Counted from the first letter of the stretch, positions 1 to 8,803 are shown. The stretch: 64,000 nt of DNA from Desulfuromonas acetoxidans DSM 684 (GCF_000167355.1 NZ_AAEW02000001.1:62001-126000); one strand, 5' to 3'. Program-made: numbers and translations. Notes: generated by a model from the sequence alone, not told the origin.

Positions 1-502
1 GTTGCACGGCGTCTTCGGTGGGCGTTGCCAGCAGCAGAATGATCACCATCTGCATCCCTTCGGCGACCAGGGTGGTCAACAAGGCAATACGCGGATTAAA
101 GCGTTGTTCCGCCTGCCCACGGCGCAGCAGCACCAGACACACCAGACCGCCGATCAGCCCTTCAACGGTCGTCGACACACCACAGGAGAAGGCGGTAAAT
201 CCGCCGAGAAAATAGCGATGAAGTCCACCGGTCAGGCCTGTGGCCAATCCGAGCACAGGCCCGCCAATAAGACCCGCCAGCACCGGGCCAATGGCACGGG
301 TGTTGGCAATGGCATCCTGCACCGGCAGACCAAAATAGGTGCCCATAATGGAAAAGGTGGAAAAAATGACATAGAGAAGCAGCTTATGACGATGGCTGAG
401 GCTTTCACCGGTCAGCGGGCGGAACGCCGGTGACTTCGTAAAAATATAGGCGATGACCAGAAACACGGACATCTGCTGCAACAGATCAATAATCAGCCCC
501 AT
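1..502 (-). CDS. LytS-type sensor protein, N-terminal part (cut by window edge)
   Basis: The reverse complement reads from an ATG at 502 with a GGAT-type ribosome site just upstream and stays open to the window edge, giving about 167 residues. It is almost wholly hydrophobic, with several membrane helices and the phrases LLYVIFSTFSIMGTYFG and LAGLIGGPVLGLATGLTGGL that I recognise from the 5TMR-LYT sensor domain of LytS/YehU-type histidine kinases. The C-terminal part (probably a GAF domain followed by His_kinase/HATPase) lies outside the window, so kinase activity is inferred from the family and not seen. Such proteins sense an envelope or small-molecule signal and phosphorylate a LytTR response regulator. 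Confident about the membrane domain, less so about the missing output domain. Confidence 0.8.
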   Translation of the reverse strand, partial: MGLIIDLLQQMSVFLVIAYIFTKSPAFRPLTGESLSHRHKLLLYVIFSTFSIMGTYFGLPVQDAIANTRAIGPVLAGLIGGPVLGLATGLTGGLHRYFLGGFTAFSCGVSTTVEGLIGGLVCLVLLRRGQAEQRFNPRIALLTTLVAEGMQMVIILLLATPTEDAVQ

Positions 503-584
503 ACCGATCCTTTCATTTCGGGGAGTTGTGTCTTCCAGCTATTTTAGCCATTAGCACCCCCGGTTGCAAATGCTCCAACCGGCA

Positions 585-623
585 ACAAAAATGCCCTGCA
601 ACACGACCATCGCGTTGCAGGGC
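585..623 (-). terminator. Intrinsic terminator after the 698-1099 gene
   Basis: A perfect 10-bp stem GCCCTGCAAC/GTTGCAGGGC (593-602 with 614-623) is followed on the minus strand by ATTTTTG. It lies 75 bases past the stop of the upstream minus-strand gene, and between that gene and the LytS-type gene. Confidence 0.7.
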
Positions 624-697
624 AAGGAGAAAACGAACTATTCCTTTTACTTAGCCGGACCTTTTACAAAAAGCCACGAACGACTTTTTGCAAAGAA

Positions 698-1099
698 TCA
701 GCCGAGATATTTGCGAACCAGGGCGCCATTTTCGTAACAGCGCGATCCATCGGAACGCTCAAGAATGGCACAGTCTGTCGGTGAATGAACACGCAAACCG
801 GCAACCTTATAGGTGAAATTACCCCGTTCAAACGATTTCCCCAACCAGTTGGCCTGCATACCGAAGCTCTCGGCGTAACAGACGAAATCCTCTTCCTCTT
901 TCTGGCTGGCCACGGTTTTTTCCCGCTCCGGCACCGAAAACTCACTGCGAGCAACCATTAACGTGCCATCAGGATAATGGCTGCTGTGCAGTAGCTCGAA
1001 TTGCAGGCCGTATTCCTCGGCAATGGGTTTCATTGCCGCAGCAACTTTTTTTTCGATTTCGGCGCAGACTTCTTCGGTAAGATTTTTGACAGCGGTCAT
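698..1099 (-). CDS. Hypothetical protein, 133 aa
   Basis: I do not recognise a family with confidence. The start was placed at the ATG at 1099 because AAAGGAG lies 7 bases upstream; the longer frame beginning at 1135 has no such site. The protein is soluble, without signal peptide or membrane segment. It begins with an acidic/amphipathic helix (about residues 5-30), has a charged middle with EKTVASQKEEEDF, and a C-terminal half with two cysteines. Its own terminator at 585-623 and the long upstream intergenic region suggest a monocistronic unit. Conserved hypothetical is the best available label. Confidence 0.6.
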   Translation of the reverse strand: MTAVKNLTEEVCAEIEKKVAAAMKPIAEEYGLQFELLHSSHYPDGTLMVARSEFSVPEREKTVASQKEEEDFVCYAESFGMQANWLGKSFERGNFTYKVAGLRVHSPTDCAILERSDGSRCYENGALVRKYLG

Positions 1100-1852
1100 G
1101 AGCGTTCTCCTTTCTGAGTGTAAGCAACAGCACACACAGAGAATTCAGTGGAGGACGTCATTGGCCGCCAGCAGGTTCCACACCGGAGTGGTTGACACCC
1201 GGGTCAAGGCTCCGGGTTGAGATCGGCTGCCATAGCCGAAAGTGGAACTGAGTTCTCAAAAACAATCTTTTCCAGTAAGCCCCCAAGAGGGCCATCTGTC
1301 AAGGGTAAACAGGGGCTTTTGTTGGTCATTCTCAATGGAATAGGACTCCTGCTGATGAGTAATTCCTCTTTGCATTTACGCCATGACTTTTTTTAATTTT
1401 TGAAATTCCCGAAAGAAGCGGCTCCAGTAACCTGCAACGGTCAAACGCCCCTCACTCCACTCGTCGTCTCAGCCACGTTCTTGATCCGTTTCAAAAAATG
1501 GCATCAGAAACCACTCAGATAGACCTCCGTGCTGATGAATAGGAAAGACTCTGTCTTGCGTGTGTAATTAAAAAATTACGGTATATTTATTTGTAAGTTG
1601 CACACGGCAACAATTTTGGTGCTTTTCGCCCGACACGCTCAAGGCGTCACGAACCACCGACGATCACTTCAGGAAAATTTTACGATCCTGAATTTGCAAC
1701 GCACGGGCTCTACTGCGACGCTTTTGAACTGAATTTTAAACATCCCGCTAAAAATGATCAGAGAAGCGTTCACAACCGAAAGTCTTACAAAAGTCATCAC
1801 TGAAAAACCGAGCAATTAAGGCGTCCCCCCCCCCCAAGGAAGGAAGGCGATC
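1100..1852. other. 753-base intergenic region without a supported gene
   Basis: No open frame with a ribosome site is seen on either strand. It must hold the divergent promoters of the minus-strand gene at 698-1099 and the chemoreceptor at 1853. The part from about 1140 to 1260 is GC-rich with several short inverted repeats (for example CCCGG/CCGGG pieces near 1198-1217) and would form the 5' UTR of the minus-strand gene. The part from 1550 to 1620 is AT-rich. I could not match it to a known riboswitch. Confidence 0.4.
1825..1850 (+). promoter_or_regulatory. Poly-C tract (11 C) abutting the chemoreceptor ribosome-binding site
   Basis: Eleven consecutive C residues (1825-1835) are followed immediately by a repeated AAGG (1836-1847) that forms the Shine-Dalgarno region for the ATG at 1853. 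A homopolymer of this length is prone to slipped-strand change, and its position would alter leader structure or spacing rather than reading frame. Confidence 0.6.
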
Positions 1853-3994
1853 ATGTTCAGAAATTTAAAACTACGCAATAAGATACTGATTCCGACAATG
1901 CTGGTGGTCATGTTCTCTCTGACTCTAGTCTCCGTATTGCTCGTCTATTGGGCCAGTATGTCTGCCATTAAAGAGGCGAAACAACTGGCACAAGAAACCG
2001 CTTCACATAATGCTGTCGTGGTCAAAGATTTTATTAACCCGATTATGGAGCAGGCAAGAAGTCTGGCCAGCATCTACGTTGCAACCATTGAGAACGGCCA
2101 CACCCTTGATCGTGCAGTTTTTGACGACTTCCAAACGGGCATGCTGAAACACGAACCTGAATTTCTCGGAATCTGGACTGTCTTTGAACCAAATGCTCTG
2201 GATGGAAAGGATAACGAATACAGCAACGCCAACGCTCACCATGATGCCACAGGGCGCTATGAACCCTATTTTTTCCGCACCAGTGATGGTCTCGGATCAC
2301 GCCCGTGCAGTGAGGCGGAAGACGGTCTATGGTACACCGTTCCCCGCGCCACCAAGAAGGATTACCTGACCGCGCCCTATTCTTATGACGTCGACGGACG
2401 GCTGGTTCTCGGCATTGACTCTGCCATTCCGATCATTGTCAACGGCAAGTTTGTAGGCTCGACAGGAATCGATTACGAAGTCACTGATTTTGTTAAACTT
2501 TCTCGTTCCATTACCCCTTTTGAAACAGGCCAAGCTTATATTGTTGCAGATGATGGTCAATTTGTCGGCCATCCCTCCGACGAATTGATCACCAAAAAGC
2601 TGGCGGACGGGCTGGGACAGGCCATGGCTTCCGAGATCTCAACCGCGATAAAAGCGGGAACGATTTTTCAAAAAGAAGTTGAAAACGAAGAGGGCGATAT
2701 CTACCGAATTTTTGTTCCCGTCCCGGTCACGGAAACTCAGAACTGGGCTCTGGGTATCGATATCCCCATGGACAAGGTCCTGGCAACAGCGCATAGCATG
2801 TTCTGGCGCAGTTTCTGGATCGGTCTTTGTGTCGTGGCAGGACTGGCCGTTATTCTTTTCTGGCTGGCACACTCCATTGCCGCCCCACTCGTCAGGGCGA
2901 CCGAACTGGCAAAAACGATCGGCAATGGTGATTTGTCTCAGCGTCTTTCGGTCGACACTAAAGATGAAACCGGAATGCTGGCAGGTGCTCTGAATGCTAT
3001 GGCCGACAACCTGGAGAAAAAAGCCGAACTGGCAAAAAATATTGCCGCCAACAACCTGACCGGAGACGCCGAGGTTGCTTCAGAAAAAGACACCCTCGGC
3101 ATCGCACTCAGGCAAATGACAGAAAACTTGAACAATGTGCTGAATTCCGTACGTGGAGCCGCCGAAGATGTGGACAGCGCTTCAGGACAGGTTTCATCAG
3201 CAAGTGACGCACTGGCTCAAGGAGCAACAGAACAAGCCGCAAGTCTGGAGGAGATTTCCAGCTCGCTCGCTGAAATCACCTCCCAAACCAAAGAGAATGC
3301 CACCAGCGCCGCCAAAGCCAATCGGATGGCCGGTGATGTACGTGGCGATGCTGAGAAAAGCAAACACGACATGGATGCCATGACCAACGCCATGGCGGAG
3401 GTCAGTGATGCTTCTTCAGCCATTGCAAAAATCATCAAAGTGATTGACGAAATTGCCTTTCAGACCAATTTGCTGGCCTTGAATGCCGCAGTCGAAGCCG
3501 CACGTGCCGGGCAGCACGGTAAAGGGTTTGCCGTTGTTGCTGAAGAGGTGCGCAGCCTTGCCAGTCGCAGCGCTAAAGCCGCGCAGGAAACCGCCGATCT
3601 GATTGAAGGCTCGGTAAACAAGGTGGACAACACCAACCGTCTGGTGGGACAGGCAGCTAACAGCCTTGAAGGCGTGGTAAAGAGTATCGACGATATGGCC
3701 ACTCTGGTTGACGCCATCGCCCACGCCTCCGACACGCAATCGACGGGTCTGATTGAGATCTCCCAAGCACTGCAACAGGTTGACACGGTCACACAGCAGA
3801 ATACCGCCAGCGCCGAACAAACCTCTGCTGCAGCACAAGAGCTTTCGGGGCAGGCATCGGCTCTAAACAGCCTGATCAGTACATTTGAACTTAAACAGAT
3901 GAACCGGGTCAAACCCTTAGCACTACCGAAGAGTGACAACCCCATCTCTGGAGAGTGGGGAATGTCCTCCGGCCTTATCGCCTCTGACGATTAG
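1853..3994 (+). CDS. Methyl-accepting chemotaxis protein, dCache-HAMP-MCP, 713 aa
   Basis: A transmembrane chemoreceptor that would pass a periplasmic ligand signal to a CheA/CheW complex. Order: short cytoplasmic start, membrane helix about 12-34, a large periplasmic sensor of about 280 residues with dCache-like features ([25 protein letters not shown]), second helix about 320-341, HAMP about 343-395, then the coiled-coil signalling domain with the conserved hairpin phrases [18 protein letters not shown] and [13 protein letters not shown]. There is no C-terminal CheR-binding pentapeptide. It is a single gene with a terminator at 4074-4112 and stands 40 kb from the chemosensory operon, so its partner array cannot be read from context. 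See the separate entry on the C11 tract before its start. Confidence 0.95.
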   Translation: MFRNLKLRNKILIPTMLVVMFSLTLVSVLLVYWASMSAIKEAKQLAQETASHNAVVVKDFINPIMEQARSLASIYVATIENGHTLDRAVFDDFQTGMLKHEPEFLGIWTVFEPNALDGKDNEYSNANAHHDATGRYEPYFFRTSDGLGSRPCSEAEDGLWYTVPRATKKDYLTAPYSYDVDGRLVLGIDSAIPIIVNGKFVGSTGIDYEVTDFVKLSRSITPFETGQAYIVADDGQFVGHPSDELITKKLADGLGQAMASEISTAIKAGTIFQKEVENEEGDIYRIFVPVPVTETQNWALGIDIPMDKVLATAHSMFWRSFWIGLCVVAGLAVILFWLAHSIAAPLVRATELAKTIGNGDLSQRLSVDTKDETGMLAGALNAMADNLEKKAELAKNIAANNLTGDAEVASEKDTLGIALRQMTENLNNVLNSVRGAAEDVDSASGQVSSASDALAQGATEQAASLEEISSSLAEITSQTKENATSAAKANRMAGDVRGDAEKSKHDMDAMTNAMAEVSDASSAIAKIIKVIDEIAFQTNLLALNAAVEAARAGQHGKGFAVVAEEVRSLASRSAKAAQETADLIEGSVNKVDNTNRLVGQAANSLEGVVKSIDDMATLVDAIAHASDTQSTGLIEISQALQQVDTVTQQNTASAEQTSAAAQELSGQASALNSLISTFELKQMNRVKPLALPKSDNPISGEWGMSSGLIASDD

Positions 3995-4073
3995 GCACTT
4001 TAACAGTGCGTCCTCAAGAGCAGACGCCGGAGTGACAACCCGACGTCAACGCGTTAAACCACTGTAAACAGAC

Positions 4074-4112
4074 ACGGCCCAAGGGTAACAAACTCTTCCT
4101 TTGGGCCTTGTC
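4074..4112 (+). terminator. Probable terminator of the chemoreceptor gene
   Basis: Stem GGCCCAAGG (4076-4084) with CCTTTGGGCC (4098-4107), one bulged T, followed by the T-rich TTGTCTTG. It lies 80 bases after the MCP stop and 50 bases before the ilv promoter. Confidence 0.6.
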
Positions 4113-4160
4113 TTGCACCAGCATATAACCACCCGCAAAACGTTTTCGAAAAAAACAATC

Positions 4161-4190
4161 TTGACAAGGTGCGCTTAAAACACGTAGTTT
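4161..4190 (+). promoter_or_regulatory. Candidate sigma-70 promoter of the ilvBN operon
   Basis: A perfect -35 TTGACA at 4161-4166 and a -10 candidate TAGTTT at 4185-4190, spacer 18. Transcription from it would start about 35 bases before the leader peptide at 4233, as expected for an attenuated operon. The -10 match is imperfect. Confidence 0.55.
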
Positions 4191-4232
4191 TTTCAGACAC
4201 TGTTTACACTTTTAATGCAAAGGCTTTCCCTG

Positions 4233-4325
4233 ATGCTCAACACTACCCTCAACAACATTGCTGCCGTTTCTCTGAGCGCAGTCGTGGTGTGTGTGGTGGT
4301 CGTGAGCGTGGTCGTGGTGATTTAG
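4233..4325 (+). CDS. ilvBN leader peptide, 30 aa, valine-rich
   Basis: A short frame ATG to TAG encoding 30 residues, of which 12 are Val (runs VVV, VVVV, VVVV near the C-terminus), 3 Leu and 2 Ile. It ends 35 bases before a strong terminator hairpin and 126 bases before the acetolactate synthase start. This is the layout of the E. coli ilvB leader: ribosome stalling at Val codons when charged tRNA-Val is scarce would favour an antiterminator. The peptide has no role of its own. The codon composition, stop position and hairpins are seen directly; the mechanism is by analogy with ilvBL of enterobacteria. Confidence 0.88.
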   Translation: MLNTTLNNIAAVSLSAVVVCVVVVSVVVVI

Positions 4326-4330
4326 CGCCA

Positions 4331-4393
4331 ACGGGGGAGAGTCAGACACAGTACTTTCAAAGCCCCGTCGGCGCATACCGGCGGGGCTTTTTT
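4331..4393 (+). terminator. ilvBN attenuator: terminator with competing antiterminator
   Basis: The terminator stem AGCCCCGTCGG (4361-4371) pairs with CCGGCGGGGCT (4378-4388), 11 bp with one G-U, and runs into six T. An earlier ACGGGG at 4331-4336, directly after the leader stop, is fully complementary to CCCCGT at 4363-4368, inside the left terminator arm, so the two structures are mutually exclusive. Together with the valine-rich leader this forms a classical transcription attenuator. Confidence 0.85.
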
Positions 4394-4451
4394 GCATTTG
4401 CATCAGTGCCTCCGCCGTTGTGCCCCTCGGGAACAACTCAAGGAGGAACCA

Positions 4452-6134
4452 ATGCACCACATGAACGGAGCCGAGCTCACCATCGCCCTGCTCGAACGCC
4501 AGGGGATCACCACCATCAGCGGTATTCCCGGCGGCACTAATCTGCCGCTCTATACCGCGCTGTCCCATTCCCAACACATTCGCCATGTCCTGGCCCGCCA
4601 TGAACAGGGGGCCGGATTTATCGCCCAGGGCATGGCACGCTCCACCGGTCAGGCCGCGGTCTGTTTTGCCACCTCCGGTCCGGGTGCCACTAACCTGCTC
4701 ACCGCCATTGCCGACGCCAAACTCGATTCGACACCCATCGTCTGCATTACCGGCCAGGTGCACAGTGACATGATCGGCACCGACGCCTTTCAGGAGGTGG
4801 ATATCTACGGCATGTCCATCCCCATCACCAAGCACAATTTCCAGGTGCGCAGTGCCGCCGAACTGCTTGAGGTGATTCCGCAGGCGTTTGAGTTGGCCCT
4901 GTCCGGTCGGCCCGGCCCGGTTCTCGTTGATATCCCCAAGGATGTTCAGACCGAAATTCTTGAGTTTGCCGACTGGCCGGTTCCGGGACAAGCCGCTGCC
5001 ATCGCGCCATGCAACGCACGGGCGCTTGAAAATGCGGCGCGCATGATCGCTGCGGCCCAGCGGCCGATTCTCTATCTGGGTGGTGGCGTGGTCAGTGCCG
5101 ATGCGGGTGCCACAGCCTGCACTCTGGCTGAGAATAATGACATCCCCATGGTCACCACCATGATGGCCCTTGGTGCCATCCGTTGCGATCATCCGCTTAA
5201 CCTGGGTATGTTCGGCATGCACGGCAGCAAGAAAACCAATTTGCTCATGCAGGAGGCCGATTTGCTCATTGTTGCCGGGGCCCGTTTTGACGACCGCGCC
5301 ACCGGTAAAATTGGCGAGTTCTGCCCCCAGGCCAATGTCATCCACATCGACATTGATGCCAGCGAAATCCATAAACTGCGCTCCGCCCATATCGGTGTCC
5401 ATGGCGATGTCGGAGAAGCCTTGACACAGCTCAATACCCTGCTGCCCCAGCACTCCCGCCCCGAGTGGATCGGTCAGGCCAAACAGGCACGCCGCGACAC
5501 CTCCACGGTGGTGGCACTGACCGGCAAAGACCAGATCCGGCCGTTTGAACTGATTCGCGACATTGCCGAACACGTTGGCGAACAGGCGTTTATCGCCACC
5601 GATGTCGGCCAGCACCAGATGTGGACGGCTCAGCATTACCCGTTTTGTCGTAACCGGCACTGGCTTACCTCCGGCGGACTCGGCACCATGGGCTTCGGCC
5701 TGCCCACCGCCATTGGCGCGGCATTGGCCAACCCGGAAAATCCGGTGGTCTGCTTCAGCGGCGACGGCAGTTTCCTGATGAACATTCAGGAACTGGCCAC
5801 CCTGGCCCAGGAACAACTCAACGTCAAAATCATCCTGCTCGACAATCAGGCTCTCGGCCTGGTGCGTCAACAGCAGAGCCTGTTTTACGACAACCGTCTG
5901 TTTGCCTCCGAGTTCGCCCAGGCCATTGATTTTGTCGCCATTGCCCAAGGGTTCGGCATCAAGGCCATGCGCCTGACGACCACCAATGCCGACACACTGG
6001 CGGAGACGTTGCAACAACCCGGCCCCTGTCTGATTCATGTCCCCATCGACCGGCGGGAAATGGTTTTCCCCATGGTCCCCCCCGGAGCCGCCAACACCAC
6101 CATGCTGGAAGGAGAGTGCCATGCCTGCGCCTGA
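4452..6134 (+). CDS. ilvB: Acetolactate synthase large (catalytic) subunit, 560 aa
   Basis: Thiamine-diphosphate enzyme that condenses two pyruvates to 2-acetolactate, or pyruvate with 2-oxobutyrate, in the first common step of valine, leucine and isoleucine synthesis in the cytosol. The start at 4452 follows AAGGAGGAACCA; an in-frame ATG 20 codons earlier lies in the attenuator. Seen: N-terminal PYR domain with GIPGGTNLPLYTAL and the catalytic Glu region RHEQGAGFIAQGMAR, a central FAD-fold domain (HGSKKTNLLMQEADLLIVAGARF truncated here to GSKKTNLLMQ), and the C-terminal ThDP motif GDGSFLMNIQELATLAQ. Length is usual for the family. It overlaps the regulatory-subunit gene by 14 bases. Expression is predicted to respond to valine supply through the leader peptide. 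A catabolic AlsS-type role is unlikely given the ilvN partner. Confidence 0.95.
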   Translation: MHHMNGAELTIALLERQGITTISGIPGGTNLPLYTALSHSQHIRHVLARHEQGAGFIAQGMARSTGQAAVCFATSGPGATNLLTAIADAKLDSTPIVCITGQVHSDMIGTDAFQEVDIYGMSIPITKHNFQVRSAAELLEVIPQAFELALSGRPGPVLVDIPKDVQTEILEFADWPVPGQAAAIAPCNARALENAARMIAAAQRPILYLGGGVVSADAGATACTLAENNDIPMVTTMMALGAIRCDHPLNLGMFGMHGSKKTNLLMQEADLLIVAGARFDDRATGKIGEFCPQANVIHIDIDASEIHKLRSAHIGVHGDVGEALTQLNTLLPQHSRPEWIGQAKQARRDTSTVVALTGKDQIRPFELIRDIAEHVGEQAFIATDVGQHQMWTAQHYPFCRNRHWLTSGGLGTMGFGLPTAIGAALANPENPVVCFSGDGSFLMNIQELATLAQEQLNVKIILLDNQALGLVRQQQSLFYDNRLFASEFAQAIDFVAIAQGFGIKAMRLTTTNADTLAETLQQPGPCLIHVPIDRREMVFPMVPPGAANTTMLEGECHACA

Positions 6135-6441
6135 TACCCGTCGTGAAACCGTTCTTGAATTGAGAGTGAATAACCACCCCGGCGTCATGTCGCACGTTGT
6201 CGGCCTGTTTGCCCGACGTCGCTATAATGTCGAGGCGATCCTCTGCCTGCCCGTGGATGATGGGGCGCAAAGTGATATCTGGTTGCTGGTCAATGAGAGT
6301 GATCGGCTGTCGCAGATTATCAGCCAGGTGGAGAAGCTTGCCGATGTGCGTACGGTTGTGCGCCATGCGGAGGATAGTTGCCTGTTTGCTGATTTGCGGC
6401 AGCAGATGTATGGAGGTGGGGAGCTTAAAGAGAGTGCTTAG
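6121..6441 (+). CDS. ilvN: Acetolactate synthase small (regulatory) subunit, 106 aa
   Basis: ACT-domain protein that binds the large subunit and confers activity and valine feedback. The ATG at 6121 follows GGAAGGAGAG and overlaps the end of ilvB by 14 bases, implying translational coupling. The ACT fold is visible in VLELRVNNHPGVMSHVVGLF and the following RRYNVEAILCLPVDD, the valine-site region of this family. The length matches the short E. coli IlvN type (single ACT, no long C-terminal domain) rather than the 160-residue IlvH type. Its stop is followed after 12 bases by a repeat copy whose first hairpin may double as the operon terminator. Confidence 0.93.
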   Translation: MPAPDTRRETVLELRVNNHPGVMSHVVGLFARRRYNVEAILCLPVDDGAQSDIWLLVNESDRLSQIISQVEKLADVRTVVRHAEDSCLFADLRQQMYGGGELKESA

Positions 6442-6452
6442 ATGATGAATCT

Positions 6453-7258
6453 GTCGGGGCTTGAATTGTTTGTTGAACACGATGCAATTCTAGTCCCGAC
6501 CTTATCTTTTATCATGGTCGCGTTGAGGGACTTCATCCGTTTTCGTGGATTGGTACGCACGTGACGTGGGCTTCCGCGCCCACACGTCGGGCTACTTTTG
6601 CGTCGACAAAAGTAGCGCAAAATCGACTCCCAAGGGCTGTCATCAATCAGACTTCACGGAGGCATTGCAGATCTTTTCCGCGCCAGCCGCGTTACCCCTC
6701 TTCGCCATAGAACCACTATGGCTCATCACTCTGCCTTGCTGACTCAAAAAATCTCTCGCAATATCTCTCGTTCACCTGATTAATAACAACCCCGGTGCGC
6801 CCTTCGGGTTCCCTCTCTGCGGTCACGAACACCGCGATGTCGGCAAAAACTCGGCCTGTGTGCCACAGTCCTCAAACAGTTTGCCGACGATCATCCCGAC
6901 GACGCACCTTGCGTTCGGTGCTGCTGAACGCAAGGGCTGGACGCTAAATAACACACGAACGTAGGGTGGGCACCGTCCCACCCGTTTGATCGGTGCCACG
7001 AAAAAGATAGAAAGCAGCGTCAAGCAGTTATCAACGTTTTACGCCAGAGATGATGGAAAGCATGATTTGCCGAGCTAAAGGGAGGCAAGCCGAATCCGTA
7101 ACGCATATCGGAAACAGACCCAGTGTAGGTTGATCTAGGGTCAGGAGAAGTTCAGCCGGTTTTTGCATACTTTTGAGCGGCCAGTCAAAAGTATGTCGCC
7201 TGCCGGGGCGATTCCCGGCGGTCTTGATTTTCAAAGGTACATCAAAGGCAGACCCCTT
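6453..7258 (+). repeat. Dispersed stem-loop repeat, copy 1 (near full length)
   Basis: About 800 bases built of hairpins that recur elsewhere in the window. In order: a GTCGGGGCTTGAATTG hairpin (6453-6507), module A with GACGTGGGC/GCCCACACGTC and GCTACTTTTG/CAAAAGTAGC (about 6560-6620), an insert shared only with the copy at 16345-16700, module B (CCGCGATGTCGGCAA, about 6800-6950), module C with GGGTGGG/CCCACCC (about 6963-6982), module D (TTATCAACGTTTTACGCC) and module E with CATACTTTTGA/TCAAAAGTATG plus GCCGGG/CCCGGC (about 7166-7225). No transposase or credible coding frame. The last 17 bases overlap the end of a small minus-strand gene. Confidence 0.85.
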
Positions 7259-7391
7259 TGACTTTCTCAATTGATAAAGAGATCAATTTAATTTTATGCA
7301 GAATCCCATTCGTTTTGTATCCGGCCAAGAAGCCCCCTGCCAAAATGAGACTTAAATGGAAAAGGATTGCAGGCATTAAAATGATGCCCAT
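7242..7391 (-). CDS. Small membrane protein, 49 aa (hypothetical)
   Basis: A short minus-strand frame beginning ATG at 7391 with a full AAGGAGG eight bases upstream, which is why it is reported. The product starts MGIILMPAILFHLSLILAGG, a single membrane helix of about 20 residues with a Gly-Gly kink, followed by a Lys-rich tail (about 7 basic residues), so an N-out/C-in single-pass topology is expected. No family recognised. Its last codons and stop lie inside the 3' edge of the repeat copy 6453-7258, so the C-terminus may have been replaced by repeat sequence. Coding status rests on the ribosome site and helix only. Confidence 0.5.
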   Translation of the reverse strand: MGIILMPAILFHLSLILAGGFLAGYKTNGILHKIKLISLSIEKVKGVCL

Positions 7392-7786
7392 ATTAAAATC
7401 CTCCTTGTCATAGATATTCTGGTAAATGAGATCTTTTATGAATCCATGAACCTCAAGCTACCTAGGCCGAAGCTAATGATCAAGGCCAAAATCTAGGACC
7501 CTCCATGGACAGTAAAGAAAGATCAGACCAACTCAGAAAAGGTGGATCGTCTCACGATCAAAAAATCAACGACATTTCATATTTTCAAACCTTTAAGACC
7601 CTACCAGATCGACACAGCTAAAAACAGAAATAATAAAAAGCTATTGACAGGAAACTTTCAGCGTGCGAGAAAATTAACTCTTTGCAATATATGTTGGGTT
7701 CCTGCACCAAATCATTAGAACCGTCTTCAGCAATACACCTATTAAATAAAAGCGACTCCCCACTCCAAGAGAGGACTTCTGGCACG
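7392..7786. other. 395-base AT-rich gap between divergent small genes
   Basis: This stretch separates the minus-strand small membrane gene from the plus-strand gene at 7787. I see no gene, no repeat module and no clear terminator. A TTGACA at 7644-7649 could be a -35 element for the plus-strand gene, but I find no matching -10 at the usual distance. Confidence 0.35.
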
Positions 7787-8356
7787 ATGAATAAAAAGGA
7801 AATAACCGCGAAAGTGCATGAACTATTGGCCAGCGGCATGCATAAATCAGATGTCTTTACTCAACTCTCCGGCCAAGGGGTTAAGGACAGTTATCTAGCT
7901 CATGCCATCGCCTCTTACCCCAACCCAATCCTTTGCTCGAGGCATGGGCTCAAAGTCAGTATTCTCGTCACGATTATGGTTATTGAGGCGGGGCTGGGGC
8001 TTTGGCTAGGATATAGCATCGGAGCCCTGATTGGCCCTAACGCCAAGTGGATTGCAGGCTTACTGACCGCAGCAATTCCTTTGCTTTTCGCCTGGGGGTT
8101 TTATAACCACTTTGCCAAGGCTTACAATATTTTCATCATCCTGACGATCGTACAATTTCACAATGTGCTTCGGGGTTTTACCGAAGAACCAATCTCCACC
8201 TCCATCGCCGTGGTCATTAATATTGGCGTGTTAAGTTACGTCTGGTATGTCCGGCAAAAACTATTTCCTGATTTTGCCTTTATCACGCCCAAAAAGGTTC
8301 AGGGTGAATATGTGTTTAAGGAAGAGCCCTTCAGCACGCAACCGGAGCACTCCTGA
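7787..8356 (+). CDS. Multi-pass membrane protein of unknown function, 189 aa
   Basis: Not assigned to a family. The ATG at 7787 (MNKKEITAKV) was preferred over 7682 because GAGAGG precedes it and the upstream extension is not protein-like. Residues 1-45 form a soluble helical segment resembling a short helix-turn N-terminal domain (ITAKVHELLASGMHKSDVF), followed by about four hydrophobic helices between residues 55 and 155 and a short cytoplasmic tail. It is followed after 48 bases by a zinc-ribbon membrane protein, also of unknown role. The pair lies between repeat copies in a region that looks acquired. Confidence 0.65.
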   Translation: MNKKEITAKVHELLASGMHKSDVFTQLSGQGVKDSYLAHAIASYPNPILCSRHGLKVSILVTIMVIEAGLGLWLGYSIGALIGPNAKWIAGLLTAAIPLLFAWGFYNHFAKAYNIFIILTIVQFHNVLRGFTEEPISTSIAVVINIGVLSYVWYVRQKLFPDFAFITPKKVQGEYVFKEEPFSTQPEHS

Positions 8357-8404
8357 TATTCGCCCCAAAATACGATAATCAGTTCCCAACATTTTGGAGA
8401 AATT

Positions 8405-8803
8405 ATGTTTGAGACAACAATGCTATGTCCCTACTGTGGGACGATGAATTCTATTTTTAGTGAAAACTTACCCTTCCACTCGACATCAATTTTATGCCAA
8501 TCCTGCAACAAGCAGCTCCACTTTACTGCTCCCCCTAAAGACGAGGAGGAACAATTTATCGCTGAATCTGTCCACGAAATTGAGGGGAGCTTCCCTGAAG
8601 AGTTCAAAAGAAAAAGCTGGTTCGGAAGTGTTTTCTTAATCGCATTTTCTCTTCCCCTACTCAAAACCGCCATTTCAAACGCTATGTTGGCATTGCAGCC
8701 AAATATCCACGGTGCCGGCAGCAAAGCTTTGTTTTTTGCTCTCTTAGGCGGTATCCCTTTTTATTTCGGCGTTAAAGGGTTGATAAAGAGAAATAAGCAG
8801 TGA
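8405..8803 (+). CDS. Zinc-ribbon membrane protein, 132 aa (hypothetical)
   Basis: The ATG at 8405 follows TTTTGGAGAAATT. The N-terminus carries two cysteine pairs, CPYCGT (residues 8-11) and CQSCNK (about 31-34), the spacing of a treble-clef/zinc-ribbon. A charged linker (about 45-75) leads to two membrane helices (about 77-95 and 105-125) and a basic tail. The arrangement, a cytoplasmic zinc ribbon tethered to two helices, occurs in many uncharacterised small proteins; no specific function can be given. It is probably co-transcribed with the gene at 7787. Confidence 0.7.
   Translation: MFETTMLCPYCGTMNSIFSENLPFHSTSILCQSCNKQLHFTAPPKDEEEQFIAESVHEIEGSFPEEFKRKSWFGSVFLIAFSLPLLKTAISNAMLALQPNIHGAGSKALFFALLGGIPFYFGVKGLIKRNKQ

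Noticed and set aside
2-433. Plus-strand open frame at the left window edge
   Set aside because: The minus strand encodes a convincing LytS-type membrane domain; the plus-strand product is low-complexity Gln/His/Gly sequence.
1100-1300. Possible riboswitch in the 5' region of the 698-1099 gene
   Set aside because: Several short GC-rich inverted repeats occur, but I could not fit them to the conserved core of any class I know (c-di-GMP-I, cobalamin, SAM, glycine, guanidine, Moco).
4212-6188. A 658-codon open frame on the minus strand across ilvB
   Set aside because: It is antisense to the clear acetolactate synthase gene; the predicted chain is Gly/His/Asp-rich and without a fold, a product of GC-skewed codon positions in ilvB.
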